Assembly (NCBI RefSeq): GCF_010728925.1 | Contig: NZ_AP022608.1 | Span: forward strand, 1,984,001-2,048,000 | Direction of reading: 5' to 3' | Length of the DNA stretch: 64,000 nt | Source of the DNA: Mycolicibacterium gadium | GTDB taxonomy: Bacteria > Actinomycetota > Actinomycetes > Mycobacteriales > Mycobacteriaceae | Part shown: piece by piece, positions 45,780-54,355 of the stretch | How positions within the stretch are numbered: the stretch's first letter is position 1 | Layout: the number at the start of each line of letters is the position of its first letter | Translations under genes and position numbers: made by a program | Notes under the pieces: model-generated | What the model was told of the DNA's origin: nothing | What the model saw: the letters and a program-made list of their open reading frames with translations, nothing else | Databases searched by the model: none

Positions 45780-46931
45780 TCACTTACCCTTCTCAGGATC
45801 GACCGTCCACGAGCCGCGGTGCAGCACGCCGGTCACCTGGAGTGCATGGTCGAGCACGACCAAGTCGGCGGCGCCCCCCGATTCGAGTTCCGCGGCGGGA
45901 AGTCCGAGCGCGCGCGCCGGGTTCACCGACGCCTGTCGCACTGCCGCCATCAACGCCTCGTCACGATCGACCCCGCTGTGTTGCACGGCGAAGCGGAACT
46001 GGTGGTCCATGGTCGCCGTGCTGCCGGCGATCGTCGGTGTTCCCGCCACGCGCGCCACTCCGTCCACGACGTCGACTTCCAGTGGACCGAGCTGATAGGT
46101 ACCGTCGCTCATGCCTGCCGCCGAGATCGCGTCGGTGATCAGTGACACCCGGTCCGCTCCGGCACTGCGTGAAACGTGGCGGTACAGAGCCGGATCGACG
46201 TGCACACCGTCGGCGATCAGCTCGACCGTCGCGCGGGGGTCTTCCAGAAGCGCGATGACCGGTCCGGGTTCGCGGGTGTTGATCGGGCGCATCGCGTTGA
46301 ACAGGTGCGTCGCCACCGTCGCACCCGCCGCGATCGCCGCGCGGGTCTGGTCGTAGGTCGCGTCGGTGTGCCCCACCGCGGCCACCACGCCCCCGTCGAC
46401 GATCCGCTGGATCGCGGCGAGTGCCCCTTGGCGTTCCGGTGCGATGGTGATCATGCGTATGGTCCCCGCGCCGGCCTCCAACACCCGGTCGATCTCCGCA
46501 GGGTCGGGGTCGCGCATCAGGGCCGGCTGGTGTGCCCCGCACCGCACGGTCGAGAGCCAGGGACCCTCGAGGTGGATCCCGTCGATGAGGCCGTCACGGG
46601 CATCACCGGCCAACCCGGTTACCTGATGCAGTAAGTCATCGGGGGCGGCGGTGACCAACGACGCGACCAACGACGTGGTGCCGTGCCTACGGTGGAAGTC
46701 GACGGCCGTTGACGTATCGGTGCGCGCGGCCGTAGAGAAGTTCGTCCCTCCCCCACCGTGGACGTGCGTGTCAACGAACCCCGGCACCACAGTCACCCCG
46801 CCGAGAGCGCGGTCTGCGACACGAGGCGGGGCTCCGGCACCGACAGAATAGATGCGGTCACCGGATATCTCAATCCATCCGGGCCGCAACAACTCTCGTC
46901 CTGTCAACAGGGTGTCGGCCGTCAGTAGCAC
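45780..46931 (-). CDS. nagA: N-acetylglucosamine-6-phosphate deacetylase
   Basis: 383 aa, GTG start immediately after the nagB stop. Amidohydrolase metal motif GFVDTHVHGGGG at the start, catalytic-region LEGPWL, GHTDATYD with the metal-ligand His, and LITDAISAAGMSDG containing the catalytic Asp. It removes acetate from GlcNAc-6-P to give glucosamine-6-P. Last functional gene of crr-nagB-nagA. The truncated aldehyde dehydrogenase follows. Confidence 0.93.
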   Translation of the reverse strand: MLLTADTLLTGRELLRPGWIEISGDRIYSVGAGAPPRVADRALGGVTVVPGFVDTHVHGGGGTNFSTAARTDTSTAVDFHRRHGTTSLVASLVTAAPDDLLHQVTGLAGDARDGLIDGIHLEGPWLSTVRCGAHQPALMRDPDPAEIDRVLEAGAGTIRMITIAPERQGALAAIQRIVDGGVVAAVGHTDATYDQTRAAIAAGATVATHLFNAMRPINTREPGPVIALLEDPRATVELIADGVHVDPALYRHVSRSAGADRVSLITDAISAAGMSDGTYQLGPLEVDVVDGVARVAGTPTIAGSTATMDHQFRFAVQHSGVDRDEALMAAVRQASVNPARALGLPAAELESGGAADLVVLDHALQVTGVLHRGSWTVDPEKGK

Positions 46932-47717
46932 TCAGATGCCCTGCCATTCGGGTTTGGAACGGTAGGTCTCGCGGTAGTAGTCGACGAGCTGCAGCCGTTG
47001 GGCCGCCGCCCCGTCCAACAGCACCGTGACATGCGGGTGGAGTTGCAATATCGTCGCGGGCCACATCGCGCTGACCGGGCCCTCGACGAGCTGATGCACG
47101 GCTTCTGCCTTCTGCCGGCCCGTCGCCACCAGAATCAGGTGACTGGCCTCCAATATGGTCGCCAGCCCCTGCGTAAGGCAGTGGGTCGGCACCGCGTCGA
47201 CGTCACCGCCGAAAAAGCGGGCATTGTCAATCCGTGTCTGTCTGGTCAGCGTCTTGATACGGGTGCGTGATCCCAACGAGGAACCGGGCTCGTTGAAGGC
47301 GATGTGCCCATCCGTGCCGATGCCGAGGATCTGCAGATCGACACCCCCGGCGTCGCGGATGGCGGCCTCGTACTCCGCGCATGCGGCCGGGATGTCGGCG
47401 GCGAGCCCATTGGGCCCATCGACCGCGCCGGGGGCGAAGTCGACTTTGGAGACGAAGACCTCGTCGATGACATTGCGATAGCGCTGAGGGTGGTTGGCGA
47501 GCAGGCCGACGTACTCGTCGAGTGTGAAGCCGCGTGCCTCACGGAAGGAGACCGCGCCGCTGTCGCAGCGACGCGCGAGTTCGTCGTAGATCGCCAGCGG
47601 CGATGACCCGGTGGCCAGACCGAGGACTGCGTCCGGTTTTCGATCGAGCAGTGCGACTACCGCGTCGGCGCCGACGGCGCCGATCTCGGCAGCATCCTGC
47701 AGGATGATGACTTCCAT
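46932..47717 (-). CDS. nagB: glucosamine-6-phosphate deaminase
   Basis: 261 aa. Signatures VLGLATGSSPLAIYDELAR, GFTLDEYVGL, GIGTDGHIAFNEPGSS (active-site loop) and LTQGLATILEA. It converts glucosamine-6-P to fructose-6-P and ammonia, feeding glycolysis. The ATG directly follows the crr stop (TAGATG) and its own stop directly precedes the nagA start. Confidence 0.94.
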   Translation of the reverse strand: MEVIILQDAAEIGAVGADAVVALLDRKPDAVLGLATGSSPLAIYDELARRCDSGAVSFREARGFTLDEYVGLLANHPQRYRNVIDEVFVSKVDFAPGAVDGPNGLAADIPAACAEYEAAIRDAGGVDLQILGIGTDGHIAFNEPGSSLGSRTRIKTLTRQTRIDNARFFGGDVDAVPTHCLTQGLATILEASHLILVATGRQKAEAVHQLVEGPVSAMWPATILQLHPHVTVLLDGAAAQRLQLVDYYRETYRSKPEWQGI

Positions 47718-48188
47718 CTATTCGTTCGCAATGAAAAGTTTTGCGCCGGAGGGAATCTGCGCACCCTCGAGGACCGATTCGGCGGGCACTATATTGTCCG
47801 GGGCGCGTTCGTCCATCACGACGACGGGCACGATCGGGTTGAGTCCTTTCGCGACGACCGACGCGACGTCATAGGTGATGACCACCTGGCCGGCGGTGAC
47901 ACTGTCACCTTGGTTCAGATGGGTCGTGAAACCGTCGCCCTTGAGTTGAACGGTATCCAGGCCGAGGTGGACGAGCACGCCGACGTTGCCCGGGGTCACG
48001 ACGATGTAGGCGTGCGGCATCAGTTTCAGCAGTTTCCCGCTGACCGGCGCGACCGCCTCGATCATCTCGTGCGGAGGGTCGACAGCTGCGCCGTGGCCCA
48101 CCATGCCTGCCGAGAACACCGGGTCGGGCACCTCGGTGAGCGGAACTGCACGGCCGCCGACCGGCGCGAAGACCTGAGTCGTACCCAC
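47718..48188 (-). CDS. crr: PTS glucose/GlcNAc-type EIIA component
   Basis: The GTG at 48188 has AGGAG (complement of 48196-48200) seven bases upstream, giving 156 aa; the longer frame is rejected. EIIA-Glc features: an early GHGAAVDP segment, H59 (HAY) and phospho-acceptor H74 in VLVHLGLDTV, and the GDSVTAGQ turn. It passes phosphate from HPr to the NagE B domain. No HPr or EI gene is in the window. Confidence 0.92.
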   Translation of the reverse strand: MGTTQVFAPVGGRAVPLTEVPDPVFSAGMVGHGAAVDPPHEMIEAVAPVSGKLLKLMPHAYIVVTPGNVGVLVHLGLDTVQLKGDGFTTHLNQGDSVTAGQVVITYDVASVVAKGLNPIVPVVVMDERAPDNIVPAESVLEGAQIPSGAKLFIANE

Positions 48189-48322
48189 GTCGAGACTCCT
48201 TCTGCTCGTGCGCACCAACAATACGAGCGTGCCGGAAAGAGAGGCTGGACTTCGGCGTTTCCTCTAAGCTTCCGCTGAGCTTCGGCGGCTTGCGCGATTG
48301 GGGCAGAGGAGGTCTGGACTAG

Positions 48323-49897
48323 ATGAGCGAAACATCGAAACCCACTGGTACACAGGCGAAGTCGGGTCTTCGCTTCCCGGGATTTGCGCAATTGCAGCGC
48401 CTGGGCAAGAGCCTGATGCTGCCGATCGCTGTCCTGCCCGCGGCAGGCATCCTGCTCCGGCTCGGTCAGCCCGACCTGCTGGGCCGAATCGAAACCCCCG
48501 TGATCGGCGATTTCTTCAAGGCGATGAGCGCGGCGGGCGATGCCCTGTTCAGCAACCTGCCGCTGCTGTTCGCCGTGGGTGTGGCGATCGGTTTCGCCAG
48601 GAAAGCCGACGGTTCCACCGCACTGTCGGCCGTCGTCGGCTACCTGGTGATGGAGGCGGTCTTCAAGACCATGTCGCCAATCGTCCTGGCAGGTGAGCTG
48701 GACAAGGCGGGCGAGCAGGCCCAGATCAACTACAGCGTGTTCGCCGGCATCGTTATCGGTCTGGTGACGGCATGGCTGTTCGACCGCTATCACACCATCC
48801 AGCTGCCGTCCTACCTCGGCTTCTTCGGCGGCAGGCGGTTCGTTCCGATCGTGGTGTCGCTGGCGAGCCTGTTCATCGCCTTTGCGATGAGCTACTTCTA
48901 TCCGATCTTCGACGCTGGACTGACCAGTCTCGGGGAGTTCATCGGCGGTGCGGGCGCCCTCGGCGCCTTTGTGTACGGCTTCGCCAACCGCATGCTGATC
49001 CCGTTCGGTCTACACCACATCCCGAACTCGTACATCTGGTTCCTCTACGGCGACTACCAACCGCCTGGCGGTGAAGCCGTCACCGGCGAATTGACCCGGT
49101 TCGCCGCGGGTGATCCGACCGCGGGGATCCTCACCTCGGGCTTCTACCCCATCCTGATGTTCGGGCTGCCCGCCGCGGCGCTGGCGATGATCCACGTCGC
49201 GAACAAGAAGCAACGCAAGCTCGCGGTCGGAATCCTGGCTGCGGCCGCGCTGACCGCGTTCTTGACCGGCGTGACCGAACCGCTGGAGTTCGCGTTCATG
49301 TTCGTGGCGTTCCCGCTCTACATCATTCACGCGGTGCTCACCGGGCTGTCGCTGGTCATCGCCTACCTGCTCGACATACACCTGGGCTTCTCGTTCTCAG
49401 CCGGACTGATCGACCTGCTGCTGTACGGCACCGCGCCGGCGGCGAAGAACGTCCCGCTGCTGATCGGCATGGGCGTGGTCTTCTTCGTCGTCTACTACCT
49501 GTTGTTTCGGTTCGCGATCACGAAATGGAATCTGCGGACACCGGGCCGCGAACCCGAGAGCGAGTTCGAGGCGGAGGAACAGGCCAACCTTGGTGAGGGC
49601 GACGATTCGTCGACTGCGGTGTCGGCCAGCGGTGCCTCCGCCACGCTGGCCGCGCCCGCCCGGACGGACAGCAAGGCCGAGCAGGTGATCGCGGCGTTTG
49701 GCGGACGGGAGAACCTCGTCAACGTGGACGCCTGCATCACCCGCTTGCGCGTGGACGTGTCCGACAAGGACAAGGTGGACCAAGCCCGTCTGAAGAGCCT
49801 CGGCGCGGCGGGCGTCATCGAGGTCGGCAACAGTGTCCAAGCGGTGTTCGGCACCGACGCCGAGGCGTTGAAGAACGACATCAACGAGATTCTCTAA
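48323..49897 (+). CDS. nagE: PTS N-acetylglucosamine-specific EIICB
   Basis: 524 aa. The C domain has about ten membrane helices with RMLIPFGLHHIPNSYIWF and GVTEPLEFAFMF (sugar-binding Glu) signatures. An acidic linker leads to the B domain whose phospho-Cys is C471 (DACITRLRVDV). AGGAGG at 48307-48312 precedes the ATG. It imports and phosphorylates GlcNAc, and is divergent from crr-nagB-nagA across 134 bp that likely holds shared control sites. Confidence 0.93.
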   Translation: MSETSKPTGTQAKSGLRFPGFAQLQRLGKSLMLPIAVLPAAGILLRLGQPDLLGRIETPVIGDFFKAMSAAGDALFSNLPLLFAVGVAIGFARKADGSTALSAVVGYLVMEAVFKTMSPIVLAGELDKAGEQAQINYSVFAGIVIGLVTAWLFDRYHTIQLPSYLGFFGGRRFVPIVVSLASLFIAFAMSYFYPIFDAGLTSLGEFIGGAGALGAFVYGFANRMLIPFGLHHIPNSYIWFLYGDYQPPGGEAVTGELTRFAAGDPTAGILTSGFYPILMFGLPAAALAMIHVANKKQRKLAVGILAAAALTAFLTGVTEPLEFAFMFVAFPLYIIHAVLTGLSLVIAYLLDIHLGFSFSAGLIDLLLYGTAPAAKNVPLLIGMGVVFFVVYYLLFRFAITKWNLRTPGREPESEFEAEEQANLGEGDDSSTAVSASGASATLAAPARTDSKAEQVIAAFGGRENLVNVDACITRLRVDVSDKDKVDQARLKSLGAAGVIEVGNSVQAVFGTDAEALKNDINEIL

Positions 49898-51390
49898 CCT
49901 CCGTATTTGTCGATCAGCTGCTGCTTGTAGAGCTTTCCCGCATCTGTGCGCGGAAGTTGCGCCTCGAACGAGATGGACCGGGGACATTTGTAATGCGCCA
50001 GCCGATCTCGTAGCCACGTGATCAATTCAGCGGCGAGTAGGTCATTACCGTCGGCGGGGTCGGCTAATTGGACGACGGCCTTTACGGATTGACCCATGAT
50101 GTCATCCGGTATCCCGAAAACCGCGGCATCGACCACTGCCGGATGGCTGATCAACATGTTCTCCGTCTCCTGTGGATAGATGTTGACGCCACCCGAGATG
50201 ATCATGTGGTTGCGGCGGTCGGTGAGATAGAGATATCCGTCGGTGTCGACGTAACCGACGTCGCCGACCGTGACCCAGCCCCCAGCAGTGCGTCCCTCCG
50301 CCGTCTTCGCAGTGTCGTTGAGATATTCGAACGGATAACCACCCTCGTAATAGATCTCGCCGATCTCACCAGGCGGTAGCTCGTGCCCGTTCACATCGAG
50401 AATGTGCGGCAACCCGAGCATCGGCTTACCGACGGATCCCGGCCGTTCGAGCCATTCCTCGGCACGGATGAACGAGATGCCCGCACCTTCCGATGATCCG
50501 TAGTATTCGTCGACAATCGGACCCCACCAATCGATCATCTGGCGCTTGATCTCGGGTGGACATGGGGCGGCCGCGTGGACGACGCGCTCGAGGGTCGACA
50601 CGTCGTAACGTAGCCGCGCTTCCGCTGGCAGGCGCAGCATGCGGACGAACATCGAAGGCACGAACTGCGCATGCGTGACGCCGTAACGCTCAATACTTTT
50701 CAACGCCTGCTCGGCATCGAAGCGTTCCATGACCACCGTGGTCGCGCCGACAGCCTGCGCGGCCATTGTCCACATCGCTGGCGCCGTGTGATAAATCGGC
50801 GCGGGGCTCAGGTACACCGAATCCACTGTCACACCTAGGGCTTCGAACACCGGCGTCGACAGGGTTGGACGTGCTGAGTTCAGCGGACGCCGAATTCCTT
50901 TGGGACGCCCGGTACTGCCCGCCGAGTACTGCAGCAGCAGGCCGTCGCTTTCGTCGGCGATCGGCGTCGCCGGCTCGGCTGCCACACAATCCGGGTAGCG
51001 CTGCCAGCCGTCGAGGTCGTCGTCGGCTAGCACAGCAGCGGCAAGCGACTCGATCGACAGGTGCTCGCAGATCTCCTGCATCGCACGGGACGAGATGACG
51101 GCCTTTGCCCCGCTGTCGGTCACGATGTACGCGACCTCGGATGCCTTGAGGTGCGTGTTGACCAACGTGTAGTAGAGCCCGCTCCGCCGCGCCGCCCACA
51201 TCGCAGCGTGAATGTGTTCGTTGTTCTCCATCAGGATCGCGACGGTGTCGCCGGCCCTCAGTCCGGCGCGGCGGAGAAAATGAGCGAGCCGGTTCGCACG
51301 CGCCTCCAATTCGGTGAATGTCACCACCGTTCCGGAGGGATGAAGCACAACAGCGGGTTTCGTCGATCCGACATGATCGCGAAGCTGCAT
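49894..51390 (-). CDS. acyl-CoA synthetase, FadD type
   Basis: 498 aa, ANL superfamily. P-loop-like A3 motif YSAGSTGRPKG, A5 YYGSSEGAG, A7 TVGDVGYVDTDGYL with the ATP-ribose Asp, A8 DRRNHMIISGGVNIYP and final Lys in PRTDAGKLYK. It activates a carboxylic acid to its CoA thioester. Last gene of the minus-strand operon beginning at 55464; its stop overlaps nagE by 4 bp. Substrate unknown, but neighbours suggest an aromatic, alicyclic or branched acid. Confidence 0.92.
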   Translation of the reverse strand: MQLRDHVGSTKPAVVLHPSGTVVTFTELEARANRLAHFLRRAGLRAGDTVAILMENNEHIHAAMWAARRSGLYYTLVNTHLKASEVAYIVTDSGAKAVISSRAMQEICEHLSIESLAAAVLADDDLDGWQRYPDCVAAEPATPIADESDGLLLQYSAGSTGRPKGIRRPLNSARPTLSTPVFEALGVTVDSVYLSPAPIYHTAPAMWTMAAQAVGATTVVMERFDAEQALKSIERYGVTHAQFVPSMFVRMLRLPAEARLRYDVSTLERVVHAAAPCPPEIKRQMIDWWGPIVDEYYGSSEGAGISFIRAEEWLERPGSVGKPMLGLPHILDVNGHELPPGEIGEIYYEGGYPFEYLNDTAKTAEGRTAGGWVTVGDVGYVDTDGYLYLTDRRNHMIISGGVNIYPQETENMLISHPAVVDAAVFGIPDDIMGQSVKAVVQLADPADGNDLLAAELITWLRDRLAHYKCPRSISFEAQLPRTDAGKLYKQQLIDKYGG

Positions 51391-51406
51391 GTGTTCGCCT
51401 GCCCGA

Positions 51407-52345
51407 TCAGCGCGTGGCGTCGCGGAACGCCTCGACGAGAGAGGACATGACCTCGAGCGCCCGATCGGGGTCGGCCGTCAGCGATGCCGGGAACCGGACG
51501 TCGGTGACACCTGCCTCGACGAGGGCGGGAACCGCGGCGGCGGAACCCTCATAGTCAATCGATCCGTCGTCACCCTTCACGACGCGCGCGACTCCCTGCA
51601 CCTGCAGATCGGTGGGGTCGCCACCGAACTCGACGATCTTGTCCTTGATCGCAGCGATCGCGCCCGGGATGTCCGCATAGGCCGGACCCCATGGGATCCA
51701 GCCGCTTCCGAAGCGTGCGATCCGTCGTGCCACCGCGTTGTTGACAGTTCCGCTGATCCACAGCGGAACACCGCCGGGTTGCACAGGTTTGGGCATCTGG
51801 TGGATGCCATCGAAGCTGAGCTCGGCTGAATCGTAGGACACCCGCTGTTGCGTCCAGAGGGCCTGGCAGACCTCGAGCGTGTGGTCGAGTAGACGTCCGC
51901 GGTCCTCGAAAGATAAACCCGCTGCTTCGTACTCCTCGCGTTGCCAACCGACTCCGACGCCCAGATCCACCCGACCGTCCGACAGCACGTCCAGAGTGGC
52001 GAGTTGTTTGGCCAAGACCGCGGGGCGCCGCAATGCGGCCAGCAGGATTGCGGTGCCGAGCCTGATACGGGTCGTCGTGGCCGCGATCGCGGTCAACACG
52101 ATCAGCGGTTCCAGCCATGCGCCGTCGGGTCCGGTCGGCTGCTTACCACCCGCCTGCCCGCCGAGGGATGGATCTGCATACGCGTCTAGGTTCTCCCCGA
52201 AAACAAGATGGTCCGATACCACGAGCCGGTCGACCCCGGCCGTGTCCATCTCCTGAGCAAGTTTCAACGTGGCCCGCCAGTCGTGGTGCGGACCGTTGGT
52301 GAAGGTCGCCAGGTACAACGAGAGTTCGGGTTTGCGTGTGGTCAT
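51407..52345 (-). CDS. LLM-class F420-dependent oxidoreductase
   Basis: The ATG at 52345 is preceded by AGGAGAAGG and gives 312 aa. Luciferase-like barrel motifs: LVVSDHLVFGEN, LLAALRRPAVLAKQLATLD, LGVGVGWQREEYEAAG, PLWISGTVNNAVARR. Mycobacterial members typically use F420 and carry out hydride transfer to or from small organic substrates. It is 16 bp upstream of fadD in the operon. The paralogue at 36624 is only distantly similar. Confidence 0.87.
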   Translation of the reverse strand: MTTRKPELSLYLATFTNGPHHDWRATLKLAQEMDTAGVDRLVVSDHLVFGENLDAYADPSLGGQAGGKQPTGPDGAWLEPLIVLTAIAATTTRIRLGTAILLAALRRPAVLAKQLATLDVLSDGRVDLGVGVGWQREEYEAAGLSFEDRGRLLDHTLEVCQALWTQQRVSYDSAELSFDGIHQMPKPVQPGGVPLWISGTVNNAVARRIARFGSGWIPWGPAYADIPGAIAAIKDKIVEFGGDPTDLQVQGVARVVKGDDGSIDYEGSAAAVPALVEAGVTDVRFPASLTADPDRALEVMSSLVEAFRDATR

Positions 52346-52353
52346 ACCTTCTC

Positions 52354-53112
52354 CTAGAGGCTGGTGAAGTGCCCGCCGTCGATGCCGAACGTCTGCCCGG
52401 TCACATATCTGGCATCTCGGCAAAGGAGCATGGCAACCGCGGCACCCACGTCAGTTTCCGGGTCACCGACACGGCCGAGTGGTATGTGACGCGAGAGCCG
52501 TTCGCCCATCAGTGGATCGGCTTCGATCGCCGCCGTCATCGCGGTCGAGTACGCGATCGGGGAGACAACGTTTACGGTGATACCCACTGAAGCCCACTCA
52601 CGGGCCAGGCTTTTCGCGAAGCCCCGCAACGCGCCCTTGACCATAGAGTAGAGCGGCAACGTCGCACTGCCCTTCATTCCCGCGGCAGACGTCATCACCA
52701 CGAATGTTCCGCCACGGGCACTGAGCGCTTCGAACGAGGTCTGCGCACAGTAATACGCACCACGCAACGATACCGACACATGCTCCTCCCATAGCTGCGC
52801 ATCGACCATCGCAAGCTCGTGGGGCTGACTGGACGCCGAACTGGTCGCGTTGTGCACGACGGCATCCAATCGGCCGGTGCTCGTCACGGCCGCCGACACC
52901 GCGTCTACCACCGACGCACGGTCGGTCACGTCGCAGCTGACCCAGGTCGCCCTATCGCCTCGACGGATGATTTCACCGGTAACCGCCTCTCCGTTGAGGC
53001 CGCGGGTCCCGACGAAGACGTGTGCCCCTGCCGCGGCGCATGCCAGCGCGATGCCGCGCCCGACTCCTCCACCTGCGCCCGTGACGAGTACAGAGAGGCC
53101 GTGCAGCGTCAT
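52354..53112 (-). CDS. short-chain dehydrogenase/reductase
   Basis: 252 aa. Complete SDR set: TGAGGGVGRG cofactor loop, NATSS in place of NAG, catalytic Ser in MTSAAG, and Y-x3-K as LYSMVK. C-terminus GQTFGIDGGHF. Acts on a hydroxyl or keto group in the operon's pathway. Its start overlaps the stop of the upstream SDR-like gene by 4 bp, so the two are translationally coupled. Confidence 0.9.
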   Translation of the reverse strand: MTLHGLSVLVTGAGGGVGRGIALACAAAGAHVFVGTRGLNGEAVTGEIIRRGDRATWVSCDVTDRASVVDAVSAAVTSTGRLDAVVHNATSSASSQPHELAMVDAQLWEEHVSVSLRGAYYCAQTSFEALSARGGTFVVMTSAAGMKGSATLPLYSMVKGALRGFAKSLAREWASVGITVNVVSPIAYSTAMTAAIEADPLMGERLSRHIPLGRVGDPETDVGAAVAMLLCRDARYVTGQTFGIDGGHFTSL

Positions 53113-53705
53113 GGCACCATCACCGCGCCACCGTCAACCACCAACGTCGATCCGGTGAGTCCTGGCCCCGCGCCAGACAGCAAGAATTTCACGGCGCGAA
53201 CGACCGCATCTGCCAGATCGGCGTCCTTGCGCGCCGCGCTACCGACGTGCCGGGCGAGCTCACCCACCCCACCTGCGACCAATTCGAGTGGGACAACAAT
53301 GAGGTTGACGCTGATCTGCTCCGGTGCCCACTGCCTGGCTGCGGACTTGGCCAGCGCGCGAATCGCCTCGATACCGCTGACATAGTGCGACAACTCAGGC
53401 CCCCCGACCAGTCCGATGCTCGGCGCGACCACAACGATGTTCCCGCGCCGTGCCAGGGTGACGACGCGTGCCCGTTGGAACACGCGCATCACGCGAAACG
53501 CGGCGGTTTCAGCGGTGTCTCGCCATTCGGATTCGGACATGTCTTTGATCGGCCGCGGCGCTGGACCCGGGCTTTCGCCGACCACAACGATGACGCCGTC
53601 ACACTCGTTCGGCAGCTCATCATCCAAACCGATTGCGCTGGTGTCGAATTCCGCTGCGATGTGCTGGGCTAAACCGCCGGCAGCCCCCAGCACGCACACT
53701 GTCAC
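53109..53705 (-). CDS. SDR-like protein lacking the catalytic Lys
   Basis: I choose the GTG at 53705, which overlaps the nitroreductase stop as GTGA; a GTG at 53717 is also in frame. 198 aa, short for an SDR. A Gly-rich N-terminal loop (VLGAAGGLAQ), the Ser region (VVVAPSIGL) and the Y position (SHYVSGIEAI) are recognisable, but the Y-x3-K Lys is Ile, and the first half is shortened. The C-terminal GSTLVVDGGAV is intact. It may be a non-catalytic partner of the following SDR rather than an enzyme. Confidence 0.75.
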   Translation of the reverse strand: MTVCVLGAAGGLAQHIAAEFDTSAIGLDDELPNECDGVIVVVGESPGPAPRPIKDMSESEWRDTAETAAFRVMRVFQRARVVTLARRGNIVVVAPSIGLVGGPELSHYVSGIEAIRALAKSAARQWAPEQISVNLIVVPLELVAGGVGELARHVGSAARKDADLADAVVRAVKFLLSGAGPGLTGSTLVVDGGAVMVP

Positions 53706-54355
53706 GGGGTGACCCACGACCTATCCCACCGGTCTATCACCGCTGCCGTGGACAATGGTTTGCGGGACACGACGTGGTGCCCCCCAGCCGGCCAGCCGAC
53801 CGTCAATAGCGTAGCGATCTTCCAGTCATCCGGGATGCCGATAGATGCGCGCAGTTCTTTCTCGCAGTGACCGTGCCATAAGGTGATGGCCGCCCCGAGG
53901 CCCTGGGCGCGCGCGGCCAGCAAGAAGTTCTGGACGGCCGGAAAGATCGACCCCGCCTGCTGCATTTCGGTGGTCCCACGTTGGGGCTGCACACAGAACA
54001 ACACGAGTTCCGGGGCGCCACCGCCGACGTGCATGTGTTCAGCCATGGCTCGGAGAACACGCGACTTCGGGTCATCAGCGTCCTCTGCGACCGCAGGCAA
54101 CCGATAAAAGTCCTTCATCACCTCCCACGTCTGCCGAGCCGCAGACGTGATCACCTCACGAAGTTCCGGGCTGCGGATCACCACGAATTTCCACGGCTGC
54201 CCGTTGCCGCCCGACGGTGCCCAGGACGCCGCCAGCAGGCACTTCTCCAGCACGTCATCGGGGACAGGATCGCTGCGATAACGCCGTACCGCGGTCGCAG
54301 ACTGCATCACCGTCCAGAGGTCATCGGAGACCCGCGGCACGTCTTGACGGCTCAT
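53702..54355 (-). CDS. nitroreductase-family FMN protein
   Basis: The ATG at 54355 overlaps the DapB-like stop (ATGA) and gives 217 aa; the long upstream frame is a shadow of that gene. Nitroreductase features: SATAVRRYRSDPVPDDVL, WAPSGGNGQPWKFVVI (FMN-binding Arg/Ser region), and QNFLLAARAQGLGAAI. Such enzymes reduce enones, quinones or nitro groups with NAD(P)H; some dehalogenate or act as ene-reductases. Second gene of the operon. Confidence 0.88.
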   Translation of the reverse strand: MSRQDVPRVSDDLWTVMQSATAVRRYRSDPVPDDVLEKCLLAASWAPSGGNGQPWKFVVIRSPELREVITSAARQTWEVMKDFYRLPAVAEDADDPKSRVLRAMAEHMHVGGGAPELVLFCVQPQRGTTEMQQAGSIFPAVQNFLLAARAQGLGAAITLWHGHCEKELRASIGIPDDWKIATLLTVGWPAGGHHVVSRKPLSTAAVIDRWDRSWVTP

